A stretch of DNA of 64,000 nucleotides from Flavicella marina (lineage in GTDB: Bacteria; Bacteroidota; Bacteroidia; Flavobacteriales; Flavobacteriaceae): contig NZ_VYVA01000001.1 of the NCBI RefSeq assembly GCF_009193215.1, positions 1,054,001 to 1,118,000 of the forward strand, read 5' to 3'. A model generated the notes under the pieces. It saw nothing but the letters and a program-made list of their open reading frames with translations, was not told the origin of the DNA and made no database searches. The translations under genes and the position numbers were made by a program. Shown piece after piece: positions 10,701-21,428 of this stretch (position 1 is the stretch's first letter; every line of letters begins with the position of its first letter).

Positions 10701-11880
10701 TACGTTTGTCGGAATTCCTAATGATGGAGACTATACCGTAGCTGTTTTAGAAGATAATTCAGCTTTGGTTGGAAACCCATATCCTTCTGCATTAGATGCA
10801 GATGCTTTTATTCAGTTAAATAGTGTAGATAATGGAATTATTGACGGTAGTATTTATTTTTGGGAACATAATGGAGAAACGTCAACGACTGGAAATGAAG
10901 GGCATCATAAATTGAAGTATCAAGGTGGATATGCAGTTCGAAATATCGGAGGTGGTGTAGCTGCGGTAGCGCCTCCTGGAGTTGCTGGATTGGGGTCTAG
11001 TTCGGGTATAGAACCGGAACAATACATTCCTGTAGCGCAAGGGTTTTTTGTGAATGCTATTGCTGACGGTGATGTTGAATTCAATAATTCAATGCGAGCA
11101 TTTGTGGTTGAGGGCTCAGAATCTGTTTTTTATAAAAACGGTAAAAAAAATCAAATAACAAAATCTAGCCATACATCGAAAAAATTGCCATCGATTAGAA
11201 TTGGTTTTGACCAGAAAAATGAAAATAATATTTTATTACGAAGACAGCTTTTAACTGTCTTTAAAGAAGGATTGACTGATGCTTATGATAATGCCTATGA
11301 TAGTGGAATTTATGACATTCAAAGCAATGATGCGTATTGGAAGTTTTCTGAAGAAGAAGGGAGTTATGTAATTGCAGGTGTAAATACGTACTCAGTAGAG
11401 AAAGAGTTGCCGCTTGAAGTGGTGATTGGTACAGAAGGAGTAGTGTCGTTTGAAGTATTGGAAAAACTCGACATTGTTGATAAAGTATATTTGTACGATA
11501 AGCTGAATGATATTTATTATGGATTAAATGATGATAGACAAGTTTCTTTGTTCTTAGAAGAAGGGGCACATTCAGATCGTTTCTTTATTACTTTTAAAGG
11601 AGACGGGTTGTTATCAACTCCAACAGTTGATTTGGCTGAGATGTTGTTGGTATACCAAGACAGTCGAACGAATGAATTGTTGATTCATGCTAACTCAGAG
11701 ATGACAATCTCCAAAATTGTGGTGTACGATAGGGTAGGTGTGCAACAAAAAGTATTAGAAGTGGTGAATTCAGTAGAAGAAGACTATAAAATAGATGTTC
11801 AAAGTTTTCCATCTTCGGTATATATTATTAGAATTGAAACAGATCAAGGAGTGATTTCTAAGAAGGTTTTGATCAAGTAA
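7744..11880 (+). CDS. Giant secreted LamG-domain surface protein with T9SS sorting tail
   Basis: 1378 residues. Signal peptide (MKKLYHILTVFVLLTTTIYSQ). A LamG/concanavalin-like domain spans about 22-205 (SLDFDGSNDYVDLG to GLEGYWRFDD). A second LamG-like domain spans about 385-590 (STALELWLRGDSGV, then WLDKSGNGNDVTL). A middle region carries the RGLGNDEFLFWGRNNQ motif. A long C-terminal module (about 850-1300) starts at RLIGTSQLLQTHTG. A type A T9SS tail ends VYIIRIETDQGVISKKVLIK. It should be exported by T9SS and anchored at the cell surface, probably for adhesion or glycan contact (inference). The C-terminal module is clearly shared with the protein at 61698-64000. No catalytic motif was recognised. 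It is transcribed alone. Confidence 0.85.
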   Translation: MKKLYHILTVFVLLTTTIYSQGSEYSLDFDGSNDYVDLGATGISLGASFTLEAWIYSSQPNGSWHGFMGNQVTGSTNRAPGLWVYENDRIHFGFGNGTTWQSGNTDSGTLIEDQWNHVAMTYQGSELKVYINGVLETTKTGVTGTPVNPLRWIGRVDNYFEGKIDEVRVWSVTRSEADLKTYMCQKLTGSETGLEGYWRFDDATGTTATDETTNAVDGTLTNMNSGSDWVTSGAPVGDASAYLYTGSWTGEILSLTSTNKGNIEINTVSGTPDGVHVYRVDETPNSVSGITNALGSNDIYYGVYVTGGSSPTYTVEFDYGLYANAMAAEPNVELYNRTDNEDTSWSLLSATLDTGANTLTETSNSGVNQEFLLGGVNSTEVLGYLGPGGVGNTDGSTALELWLRGDSGVTSDGSDVVTAWLDKSGNGNDVTLIGGDPTYTTTINNHEVVSLDGTDYFQSSVTSNTGTTASVYFAGTITGYSATWAGIISGSKSGQLDWNTTDHVVFLNRYDSSDDIESHRDGVKSVVSNGLSGSSVKIMNSEYDGSNSIIRLDGVASTSVSSTGSFDYNLIGIGKRITETKYTEGDYAEVIYFDKDLNLAQKIIIENYLQAKYDGALSANDFYNEDNSANGDFDYDVAGIGQATDGSNHTDSQGTGIVRINNPRGLGNDEFLFWGRNNQTALAFETNTSNYKERLNTVWRASRRNNPGRVDVTFDLNGVDLSGMQSCSFLQLIVDNNSDLLSPPSGDIYPLTDIGGGLYRAENVRIRNNRYFTLEYQDKIVVDDTQFYNGSGTANVPDINDGCFKLLVKSTADGSLTLTENANVREVEVESGGKLVVSNGTRLQVTDGIDNSGDIRLIGTSQLLQTHTGVSQNLANTGNLYIDQQGTNNSKFRYNYWSSPVVGVGQTQYTIGNVLKDGSTPTGVSTNPLGVTFTSGYDGDHTTNPITISSYWLYKFDANWSQVGTTGTLDPGQGYTMKGPGAVQGYTFVGIPNDGDYTVAVLEDNSALVGNPYPSALDADAFIQLNSVDNGIIDGSIYFWEHNGETSTTGNEGHHKLKYQGGYAVRNIGGGVAAVAPPGVAGLGSSSGIEPEQYIPVAQGFFVNAIADGDVEFNNSMRAFVVEGSESVFYKNGKKNQITKSSHTSKKLPSIRIGFDQKNENNILLRRQLLTVFKEGLTDAYDNAYDSGIYDIQSNDAYWKFSEEEGSYVIAGVNTYSVEKELPLEVVIGTEGVVSFEVLEKLDIVDKVYLYDKLNDIYYGLNDDRQVSLFLEEGAHSDRFFITFKGDGLLSTPTVDLAEMLLVYQDSRTNELLIHANSEMTISKIVVYDRVGVQQKVLEVVNSVEEDYKIDVQSFPSSVYIIRIETDQGVISKKVLIK

Positions 11881-11895
11881 AACAAAAGATGAAAC

Positions 11896-11927
11896 AAAAA
11901 AGGCTGTCTTACATAGACAGCCTTTTT
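11896..11927. terminator. Bidirectional terminator between convergent genes
   Basis: Stem aggctgtct (11901-11909) / agacagcct (11915-11923), loop tacat, flanked by A-run and T-run. It serves the LamG gene (+) and the superoxide dismutase gene (-). Confidence 0.92.
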
Positions 11928-11945
11928 ATCATTTATGTGCAAAAA

Positions 11946-12554
11946 CTATTTTGCTGCAGCATATTTTTTAGAAACTTCTTCCCAGTTAATTACATTAAAA
12001 AATGCATTGATATAATCTGGTCTTCTGTTTTGGTAGTTTAAGTAATATGCGTGTTCCCAAACATCCAATCCTAAAATTGGTTGGTTTCCACAAGTTACAC
12101 CTGGCATTAATGGGTTGTCTTGGTTTGGAGTTGAACATACATTCACAACTCCTCCTTTAGCAACGCATAACCAAGCCCATCCTGAACCAAACTGAGTTGC
12201 AGCAGCTTTAGAAAAAGCATCTTTAAAAGCTTCAAAAGAACCAAAAGCAGCATTGATAGCATCTGCTAATTCACCTGTAGGCTCTCCACCTCCATTAGGA
12301 GAAAGAACTTCCCAAAACAATCTATGGTTGTAAAAACCACCTCCGTTATTTCTTACAGCACCATTTGTCATATCCAAATCAGCAAGAATTGCTTCAATAG
12401 ATTTTCCTTCAGCATCAGATCCTGCGATAGCATTGTTTAAATTGTTTGTATATCCTTGATGGTGTTTGCTATGGTGGATTTCCATAGTTCTTGCATCAAT
12501 ATGTGGTTCTAACGCATCATATGCGTATGGTAATTCTGGTAATTCAAAAGCCAT
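11946..12554 (-). CDS. Superoxide dismutase, Fe/Mn family
   Basis: 202 residues from the ATG at 12554. An 8-residue upstream extension is possible (ATG at 12578), but [20 protein letters not shown] matches the normal family start, so the shorter form is chosen. It dismutates superoxide in the cytoplasm. Metal ligands visible: His27 in [11 protein letters not shown], the second His in the YNHRLFW region, and Asp/His in [17 protein letters not shown]. Whether Fe, Mn or cambialistic cannot be told. A -7 promoter match lies just upstream (12592-12599). Unrelated to the PUL beside it. Confidence 0.96.
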   Translation of the reverse strand: MAFELPELPYAYDALEPHIDARTMEIHHSKHHQGYTNNLNNAIAGSDAEGKSIEAILADLDMTNGAVRNNGGGFYNHRLFWEVLSPNGGGEPTGELADAINAAFGSFEAFKDAFSKAAATQFGSGWAWLCVAKGGVVNVCSTPNQDNPLMPGVTCGNQPILGLDVWEHAYYLNYQNRRPDYINAFFNVINWEEVSKKYAAAK

Positions 12555-12591
12555 AATATTTTTTTTAGTGTTAAACAAAATTTTTCAATGT

Positions 12592-12599
12592 CAAAGGTA
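12592..12599 (-). promoter_or_regulatory. -7 promoter element of the superoxide dismutase gene
   Basis: On the coding strand this reads TACCTTTG, a perfect TAnnTTTG match, giving a leader of about 30 nt before the ATG at 12554. No good -33 TTTG was found at the expected spacing. Confidence 0.45.
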
Positions 12600-12742
12600 C
12601 ACAACAAAACTCAATCAGGAAAATTGATTGTTCTTATATCGTTATTGTAATTACCTATTTTATATCAGCGCAATATTTGAGTTGTTTTAGCACTACCATA
12701 TTTAACTTCTTGATATTGACAGTTTAGATATATGTAATAAAG

Positions 12743-12775
12743 CATTTGTTTCCCTCTAAAAAACATTTGAGATTC
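12743..12775 (+). promoter_or_regulatory. Tandem-repeat operator upstream of the GH2 operon (PUL site 1)
   Basis: Two half-sites start 21 bp apart: CATTTGTTTCCC at 12743 and CATTTGAGATTC at 12764. The second half-site starts 39 nt before the last base of the -7 element at 12796-12803. The same arrangement precedes susC, the minus-strand GH86 and GH29. It is proposed as the binding site of the hybrid two-component regulator at 42229-46482 (inference). Confidence 0.75.
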
Positions 12776-12795
12776 TATAATCTCTCTCTTATAAA

Positions 12796-12803
12796 TAGGT
12801 TTG
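12796..12803 (+). promoter_or_regulatory. -7 promoter element of the GH2 operon
   Basis: TAGGTTTG, a perfect TAnnTTTG match, 33 nt before the GH2 start codon. No -33 TTTG at the usual distance, as expected for an activator-dependent promoter. Confidence 0.65.
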
Positions 12804-12806
12804 TAA

Positions 12807-16088
<3,282 letters not shown>

Positions 16089-16096
16089 AAAGTAGG

Positions 16097-18193
16097 ATGA
16101 TGCGTATAGTATACATACTAATTTTTTCATTACTCATTAGTTGCAATAATTCTGATGAATTCACTACAAATATAAGTTCACCTAATAACATAAATGAGAT
16201 CTCATTTAGCATATCAGACGCTGGACAATTGTATTTTAGTGCAACTGCTTACAGTACTAATTTTATCAAAGAATCTGCATTAGGATTTGAATTGAAAAGA
16301 CATTCGTTAAAAAAGAATTTTGAGATTATCGGTACAGAAGTTTCTACAGAAAATACGACTTGGAATACTGTTTGGGGGCAAAAAGAAATAGTTTCTAATG
16401 AATACCAAGAGTTGATACTTCATTTGAAGCAAAAGTCAACGGAAATATTAGTAGATGTAATCGCAAGAGCTTATGATGATGGAGTTGCATTTCGATATTT
16501 TTTTCCATCTCAAAGCGCACTTAAAGATTTTGTGATTACAAATGAATTGACAGAATTTAATTTTAATGGAGATTATAAAGCTTGGTGGAATTTTGCAGAT
16601 TACGATAACTATGAAAAAATTTATTATGCATCACCAATAAGTCAGATTGGGGATTCGATTCAGTTTGCGAGAAGACCAGACAAAGAAGAGCGTGCTAATA
16701 TGGCAAATACGCCAACTACAATTGAGGTTTCGAATGATTTGATCATTAGTATTCACGAAGCAGATTTAACCGATTATGCAGGAATGAATTTGTTGAATAC
16801 TAAAGAAGGGACGAAGTTAAAAGCTCATCTAACACCATGGTTGAATGGAGACTTAGTTAGAGCTTCAACTCCATTTAACACTCCTTGGAGAACTATTCAA
16901 ATAGCTAAAACTGCAGGAGATTTAGTTGAGTCTGATCTGATTTTAAATTTGAACCCTCCATGCACCTACGAAGATACTAGTTGGATTGAAACCTATAAAT
17001 ATATAGGCATTTGGTGGGAGTTACATATCGGGAAAACGGCTTGGGCTGAGAAAACTCAATTCGGTAAACCGATTACGAGACCACATGGTGCGAACACGAG
17101 AAACGCAAAATATCATATTGATTTCGCCGCGAAGCATGGCATTCCTGATGTCCTTATTGAAGGATGGGATAAAGGCTGGGATGATATGGAAGGATCTTGG
17201 ACAGGATATGGAATTTTTGATTGGGAAACATCGACAGATGATTTTGATATTGAAGAAGTTTGTGCCTATGGAAAAGAAAGGGGGGTGAGAATGATGATGT
17301 ATCATGAGACAATATCAGATATCGATCACTACGAACCTAAAATGGATCAGTTGTATCAAATGTGTCAAGACCTTGGAATAAAGACAGTAAAAGTTGGATA
17401 TACGGGAGACGTAAATTACGACACAAAGAAGAAAACGTATCGTCAGCATCATCACGGTCAGTATATGGTAAGGCATTATAAAAAAATGGTTCAGAAAGCT
17501 GTAGAATATAAGTTGCAAATAGTAAATCATGAGCCAATAAAATTCACAGGAGAACAACGTACCTATCCAAATTTGATGGCGAGAGAAGGAGTTAGAGGAC
17601 AAGAATACAATGCTTGGAGTGAAGGTAATTCACCAGAGCATGGTTTGGTATTGCCATTTACAAGAATCTTGGGAGGACCTATAGATTATACACCAGGAAT
17701 ATTCAAAATGTTATTGCCAGATAAGAGTTGGAGTACAGCAAAATTTAGAGTAAGAACCACAATTTGTAAACAATTGGCCTACTATTTAACAATGTACAGT
17801 CCAATTCAAATGGCGGCTGATCTTCCTGAAAACTATGAAGGAAATAAAGCCTTTGAATTTATAAAATCCGTTCCAACAAACTGGTCTGAAAGTAAAGTTC
17901 TCAATGGGAAAATTGGAGATTATTATACAGTTGCTCGTAAAGAAAGGGGAACAGAAAATTGGTATTTAGGAAGTATAACAGATGAGCATAAACGAACTTT
18001 AGAAATAGATTTGTCGTTTTTAACCTCAGAAAAAACATACCAAGCAACAATTTATGCAGATGCTAAAGATGCAGACTGGGAAACAAACCCCGAAGCAGTT
18101 GAGATCTTTACAAAAGAAGTTTCTTCTTTAGATACAATAGAAATTAAGCTTGCTTCGGGAGGCGGACAAGCTATAGAGTTCAAACAATTATAA
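16097..18193 (+). CDS. GH97 alpha-glycosidase lipoprotein
   Basis: 698 residues. Lipobox LLISCNN near residue 16, so membrane-anchored, probably periplasmic. Order: N-terminal super-sandwich domain, TIM barrel (WWELHIGKTAW, DVLIEGWDKGWDD, KTVKVGYTGDV, NHEPIKFTGEQRTYPN, VRGQEYNAWSEGNSPEH, LGGPIDYTPGIF), C-terminal beta domain. The KVGYTGD and NHEP patterns look like the inverting SusB-type branch rather than the retaining branch with a KVDF-type Asp. Glu479 and Glu503 have the 24-residue spacing of two SusB active-site glutamates (from memory). Alpha-glucosidase-like or alpha-galactosidase activity both remain possible. It sits 8 nt after GH2. Confidence 0.92.
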   Translation: MMRIVYILIFSLLISCNNSDEFTTNISSPNNINEISFSISDAGQLYFSATAYSTNFIKESALGFELKRHSLKKNFEIIGTEVSTENTTWNTVWGQKEIVSNEYQELILHLKQKSTEILVDVIARAYDDGVAFRYFFPSQSALKDFVITNELTEFNFNGDYKAWWNFADYDNYEKIYYASPISQIGDSIQFARRPDKEERANMANTPTTIEVSNDLIISIHEADLTDYAGMNLLNTKEGTKLKAHLTPWLNGDLVRASTPFNTPWRTIQIAKTAGDLVESDLILNLNPPCTYEDTSWIETYKYIGIWWELHIGKTAWAEKTQFGKPITRPHGANTRNAKYHIDFAAKHGIPDVLIEGWDKGWDDMEGSWTGYGIFDWETSTDDFDIEEVCAYGKERGVRMMMYHETISDIDHYEPKMDQLYQMCQDLGIKTVKVGYTGDVNYDTKKKTYRQHHHGQYMVRHYKKMVQKAVEYKLQIVNHEPIKFTGEQRTYPNLMAREGVRGQEYNAWSEGNSPEHGLVLPFTRILGGPIDYTPGIFKMLLPDKSWSTAKFRVRTTICKQLAYYLTMYSPIQMAADLPENYEGNKAFEFIKSVPTNWSESKVLNGKIGDYYTVARKERGTENWYLGSITDEHKRTLEIDLSFLTSEKTYQATIYADAKDADWETNPEAVEIFTKEVSSLDTIEIKLASGGGQAIEFKQL

Positions 18194-18210
18194 ACAGTTA
18201 AAATAAGAAT

Positions 18211-19545
18211 ATGATGGGAATAAAGAAAGTATTATTTGCAACGGTGATGTTCGTTGCTGTATGGGATTTAGTTGCGCAAAATCCTATAGTTACACATATG
18301 TATACAGCAGACCCTACAGCGAGAGTTATGAATGGGAAGTTATATGTTTTTCCTTCAACTGATATTGTTTGCGAAGAAGGAAAAGGAGAAAATGGATTCT
18401 GTATGCCTTCATACAATGTGTTTTCAACTGAAGATATGGTGACCTGGGAGGATCATGGAAAGATCATAGATCAAACTGAAGTGCCATGGGGTAAAAAAGA
18501 TGGCTTTGGTATGTGGGCACCAGATTGTATTGAAAAAGATGGGGTATACTATTATTATTTCCCTGCACCACCAACTGATAAAAGTGCTTTTAGAAGAGTT
18601 GGTGTTGCTACTGCATCGTCTCCTGAAGGACCATATTTATTGGAAGATGATTATATCAAAGGTGTAGATGGAATAGATCCAAATGTTTTTATCGACGATG
18701 ATGGAAAAGCATATTTGTATTATGGTGGAGGAGAACATTTGAGAGTTGCTGAATTGAATAGTGATATGAAAAGCATCAAAGGGAAGGGAAAAGTCGTGAA
18801 AGATTTGCCATCAAAATACAAAGAAGGTTCATTTGTCTTTAAGAAAGATGGTTTGTATTATTTTACTTTTCCGCATAATGCATCTGGATCAGAAGAAATA
18901 GCATATGCCGTAGGAAAAAGTCCAATGGGACCTTTCAAATACAAAGGGATGATTATGGAGCGTTGGAAAGATGGTATTTGGACGAATCACCATTCTATAG
19001 TAGAGTATAAAGATCAATGGTATATTTTTTATCACCATCACGATATTTCTAATGATCAACATTTGCGTTCAATGAGAGTTGATAGTTTGTTCTTCGATGA
19101 GAAAGGAATGATTTTAGAAAAAAAAGCAACATTAAGAGGAGTTGGATTAACATCTATTGATAAACCAATTCAAATAGATAGGTATTCAGACGCACATAAG
19201 GTAAAGGTTAGTAGAATCAAAGGTAGTACAACTGTAAATTGGCAGTTAGACTATGTAGAAAATGGTGCTTGGGTGACTTATAATGCAGTTGATTTTGGAA
19301 ATGTTAAACCGAAAACTGTTACTGCGAGAGTAAGCTCTGGATTGCAAGGAGGAACGATTCGTGTAATTGTAGGGGGTGAAGAAGTAGCTTCGATTAAAGT
19401 TCTGAATACTGGAAATTGGAATACATGGAAAGAGATTGAAGTACCGCTTACAAAAAAGATAAAAGGAGTTCAAAACGTCAAATTAACTTTCGAAAGCAAT
19501 GGTGCAAAATATGTTGCAAATATAGATTGGATTCAATTTAAGTAG
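18211..19545 (+). CDS. GH43-like glycosidase with C-terminal CBM6-like domain
   Basis: 444 residues, signal peptide ending at LVAQ. The five-bladed propeller of clan GH-F is indicated by the three acidic residues of GH43: Asp34 (TADPTARV, base), Asp156 (DGIDPNVF, pKa modulator) and Glu205 (KEGSFVF, acid). The C-terminal ~125 residues (KVSRIKGST to YVANIDWIQFK) fit a CBM6-type jelly roll. Family members are arabinosidases, xylosidases or exo-galactosidases. In a galactan locus, removal of galactose or arabinose side units is plausible (inference). GH117, an agar-specific relative in the same clan, was considered; the FVF/GMWAPD context fits GH43 better. It lies 17 nt after GH97. Confidence 0.85.
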   Translation: MMGIKKVLFATVMFVAVWDLVAQNPIVTHMYTADPTARVMNGKLYVFPSTDIVCEEGKGENGFCMPSYNVFSTEDMVTWEDHGKIIDQTEVPWGKKDGFGMWAPDCIEKDGVYYYYFPAPPTDKSAFRRVGVATASSPEGPYLLEDDYIKGVDGIDPNVFIDDDGKAYLYYGGGEHLRVAELNSDMKSIKGKGKVVKDLPSKYKEGSFVFKKDGLYYFTFPHNASGSEEIAYAVGKSPMGPFKYKGMIMERWKDGIWTNHHSIVEYKDQWYIFYHHHDISNDQHLRSMRVDSLFFDEKGMILEKKATLRGVGLTSIDKPIQIDRYSDAHKVKVSRIKGSTTVNWQLDYVENGAWVTYNAVDFGNVKPKTVTARVSSGLQGGTIRVIVGGEEVASIKVLNTGNWNTWKEIEVPLTKKIKGVQNVKLTFESNGAKYVANIDWIQFK

Positions 19546-19582
19546 CAAAATATAATACAAACCAAACCAAACCCTATAAAAA

Positions 19583-20404
19583 ATGAGAAGTTTAAAGTTG
19601 CCATTTAACTATGTACAAGTAATATTAATTTTTTCGATATTCTTAGTTAGTTGTTCTAGCGCTTCGGAAGAAGCGATAATCGATGAAGGATGTAATAAAA
19701 AATGTCGTTCACAATACGAATTAAATGAAGAGACATGTAGCTGCGAAGAAATCGTTGTGGTGTGCACAAAAGTATGTGAGACAGGATATACCTTGAATGA
19801 AAACACATGTGAATGTGAAGAAGATGCTCCGCCTTTTGTTCCTACTGTTATTACCGTGGAAACAGAAACGGCAACATTAGTTGAAGATTGGAAATTGAAA
19901 ACAGATATTTCTGATTATTCAGGAAATGGTTATATTGTATGGGAGGGACCTGCACAGTTTTGGAAAGGAGCTGCCAATATTGGAAAAGCTGGTAAACTCA
20001 CGTACAAAGTAAATATTACAGTGCCTGGAACTTATTTATTTCAATGGAAATCTTACATTGCCAAAGTTGATCCAAATGGGCCTACTTCAGAACATAATGA
20101 CAGTTGGTTAAAGTTCCCTGATGCTGATAATTTTTACGGGATCAGTTACAAAGATGGATCTGTTGTTTACCCAGCTGGTTCAGGAAAATCACCTATTCCA
20201 AAAGGAGAAAGCGGAAATGGTTTCTTTAAGATATACATGAATACAGGAGGTGCATGGAGTTGGATCAGTAGTACTTCAGATAATGATGCTCACAGAGTTT
20301 TTGGTACATTTTCTGAGGCTAAGGAATATACGATTGAAATTGCTGCCAGATCAAATTATCATGCGATTGATTCGTTTAAATTGACGTTGCAAAAACCTGA
20401 ATAA
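19583..20404 (+). CDS. Lipoprotein with two Cys-rich repeats and a carbohydrate-binding-like domain
   Basis: 273 residues. The lipobox region FLVSCSS suggests a lipidated, probably surface-exposed protein. Residues ~35-80 carry two copies of a small motif C-x3-C-x10-C-x-C (CNKKC...CSC and CTKVC...CEC), separated by short acidic linkers, perhaps a rigid disulfide stalk. The remaining ~185 residues form one beta-rich domain with HNDSWLKFPDADNFYG and many Trp and Tyr residues; similar NDSWLRF-type domains occur next to agarases in marine bacteria (from memory). It is likely a glycan-binding surface protein. It lies between GH43 (37 nt) and the next unknown gene (51 nt) in the PUL operon. No enzyme motif was seen. 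Confidence 0.65.
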   Translation: MRSLKLPFNYVQVILIFSIFLVSCSSASEEAIIDEGCNKKCRSQYELNEETCSCEEIVVVCTKVCETGYTLNENTCECEEDAPPFVPTVITVETETATLVEDWKLKTDISDYSGNGYIVWEGPAQFWKGAANIGKAGKLTYKVNITVPGTYLFQWKSYIAKVDPNGPTSEHNDSWLKFPDADNFYGISYKDGSVVYPAGSGKSPIPKGESGNGFFKIYMNTGGAWSWISSTSDNDAHRVFGTFSEAKEYTIEIAARSNYHAIDSFKLTLQKPE

Positions 20405-20455
20405 TCTCAATATTGGTTATGAAATAGTAGGTTTAAATATTAACACAGATCGATT

Positions 20456-21424
20456 ATGAATGTAAAAATTAAAATAAATAGAAAACTTATCATTGTCTTT
20501 TTAATAGGGATAACATCTAGTGTTTTTTCACAAGAAGTTGATAAGGTTTTATTCCTTAAACCGATACCTGCAAAAATCCAGAATGCTGCATATTTTAGTT
20601 TTTCTGTAGGGTATGTAGCTACAGAAAATAGAGATATTTCGTTAGACTTATCTGGTGGGCCAAACAAAATTTGGTCTGGTAAGACTGTAAAAGTAAAAAA
20701 AGGAAGAGGATTAATAGATATAAGTCTTACTCCCCAAAATGGAGTTGTAGAAGGTGAAAAATACAAACTTATTCTATCTATGAGAGAAAGCGGTGGTAGT
20801 TGGCAAACCGCAATGGCAGGTACTTCTGTATACAATTTAGAGATTGTAAAGGGGGCTGTTACGCAACCAGAAACAGCAGCATTCTCTTTGGCAACTCCTA
20901 CAGTTTATGAAAGTAAAGAAAATTATAATTTAAATGTTGATTACACTTTTCCTAATCCTGGTGCTATTCAAGTGTCTATATGGAAAGGGGGGCAGTGGAT
21001 CGGTACTTCTAAAAAAATTGATGTTTCTGCCGGAACAGGAACGAAAAAAGTACAAGTTTCAATACCTCAACAACAACCTGGAAAAGATTATAGGTTTCAA
21101 TTGAATTTCGGTTCCAACGAAAATTTTAAAAATAAAAATACTTCAGTTGTAAATTTGAACAATATCTGGTTCAAAAAACCGGAGAAAAAGCTAACAATGA
21201 AAGAAATTAATGAGAAAAGTATCCAGATATCTTTGAATAAAGATGCTGAGGTATTGACTTTACCTGGTAAGTTGAGTTATAAATACATTCGAATCATTAG
21301 TGTGCAAGGTGCAATTCTTAAAGAGGTCTCCCAAACCAACAAAATACAAGTATCAAATTTAAAACAAGGTCCATATTTTGTTGTAACAAGTGATGCTGAT
21401 TATTACAAATTTGTAAAATTTTAA
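20456..21424 (+). CDS. Exported protein of unknown function, two Ig-like domains and a T9SS-like tail
   Basis: 322 residues. An N-terminal basic segment and signal peptide end near SSVFSQ. Two domains of about 110 residues with similar patterns follow: one around YFSFSVGYVATENRDISLDL, the other around YNLNVDYTFPNPGAIQVSIW. Each contains an IWSGK- or QWIGTSK-like strand and a GxxYxLIL/YRFQL edge, so this looks like a tandem Ig-like duplication. The last ~70 residues (IRIISVQGAILKEVSQ to YYKFVKF) resemble a short T9SS type A sorting tail. No known family recognised. Its stop is 4 nt before the GH86 start, so translation is probably coupled; a glycan-binding or GH86-partner role is inferred. Confidence 0.7.
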   Translation: MNVKIKINRKLIIVFLIGITSSVFSQEVDKVLFLKPIPAKIQNAAYFSFSVGYVATENRDISLDLSGGPNKIWSGKTVKVKKGRGLIDISLTPQNGVVEGEKYKLILSMRESGGSWQTAMAGTSVYNLEIVKGAVTQPETAAFSLATPTVYESKENYNLNVDYTFPNPGAIQVSIWKGGQWIGTSKKIDVSAGTGTKKVQVSIPQQQPGKDYRFQLNFGSNENFKNKNTSVVNLNNIWFKKPEKKLTMKEINEKSIQISLNKDAEVLTLPGKLSYKYIRIISVQGAILKEVSQTNKIQVSNLKQGPYFVVTSDADYYKFVKF

Positions 21425-21428
21425 AAAG

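Noticed and set aside
12554-12578. Longer superoxide dismutase starting at 12578
   Set aside because: The extra 8 residues do not belong to the family start, and the predicted leader fits the shorter form.
18211-19545. Reading the GH43-like gene as GH117 (neoagarooligosaccharide hydrolase)
   Set aside because: The three acidic residues and flanking motifs fit GH43, and a CBM6-like domain follows, which is unusual for GH117.
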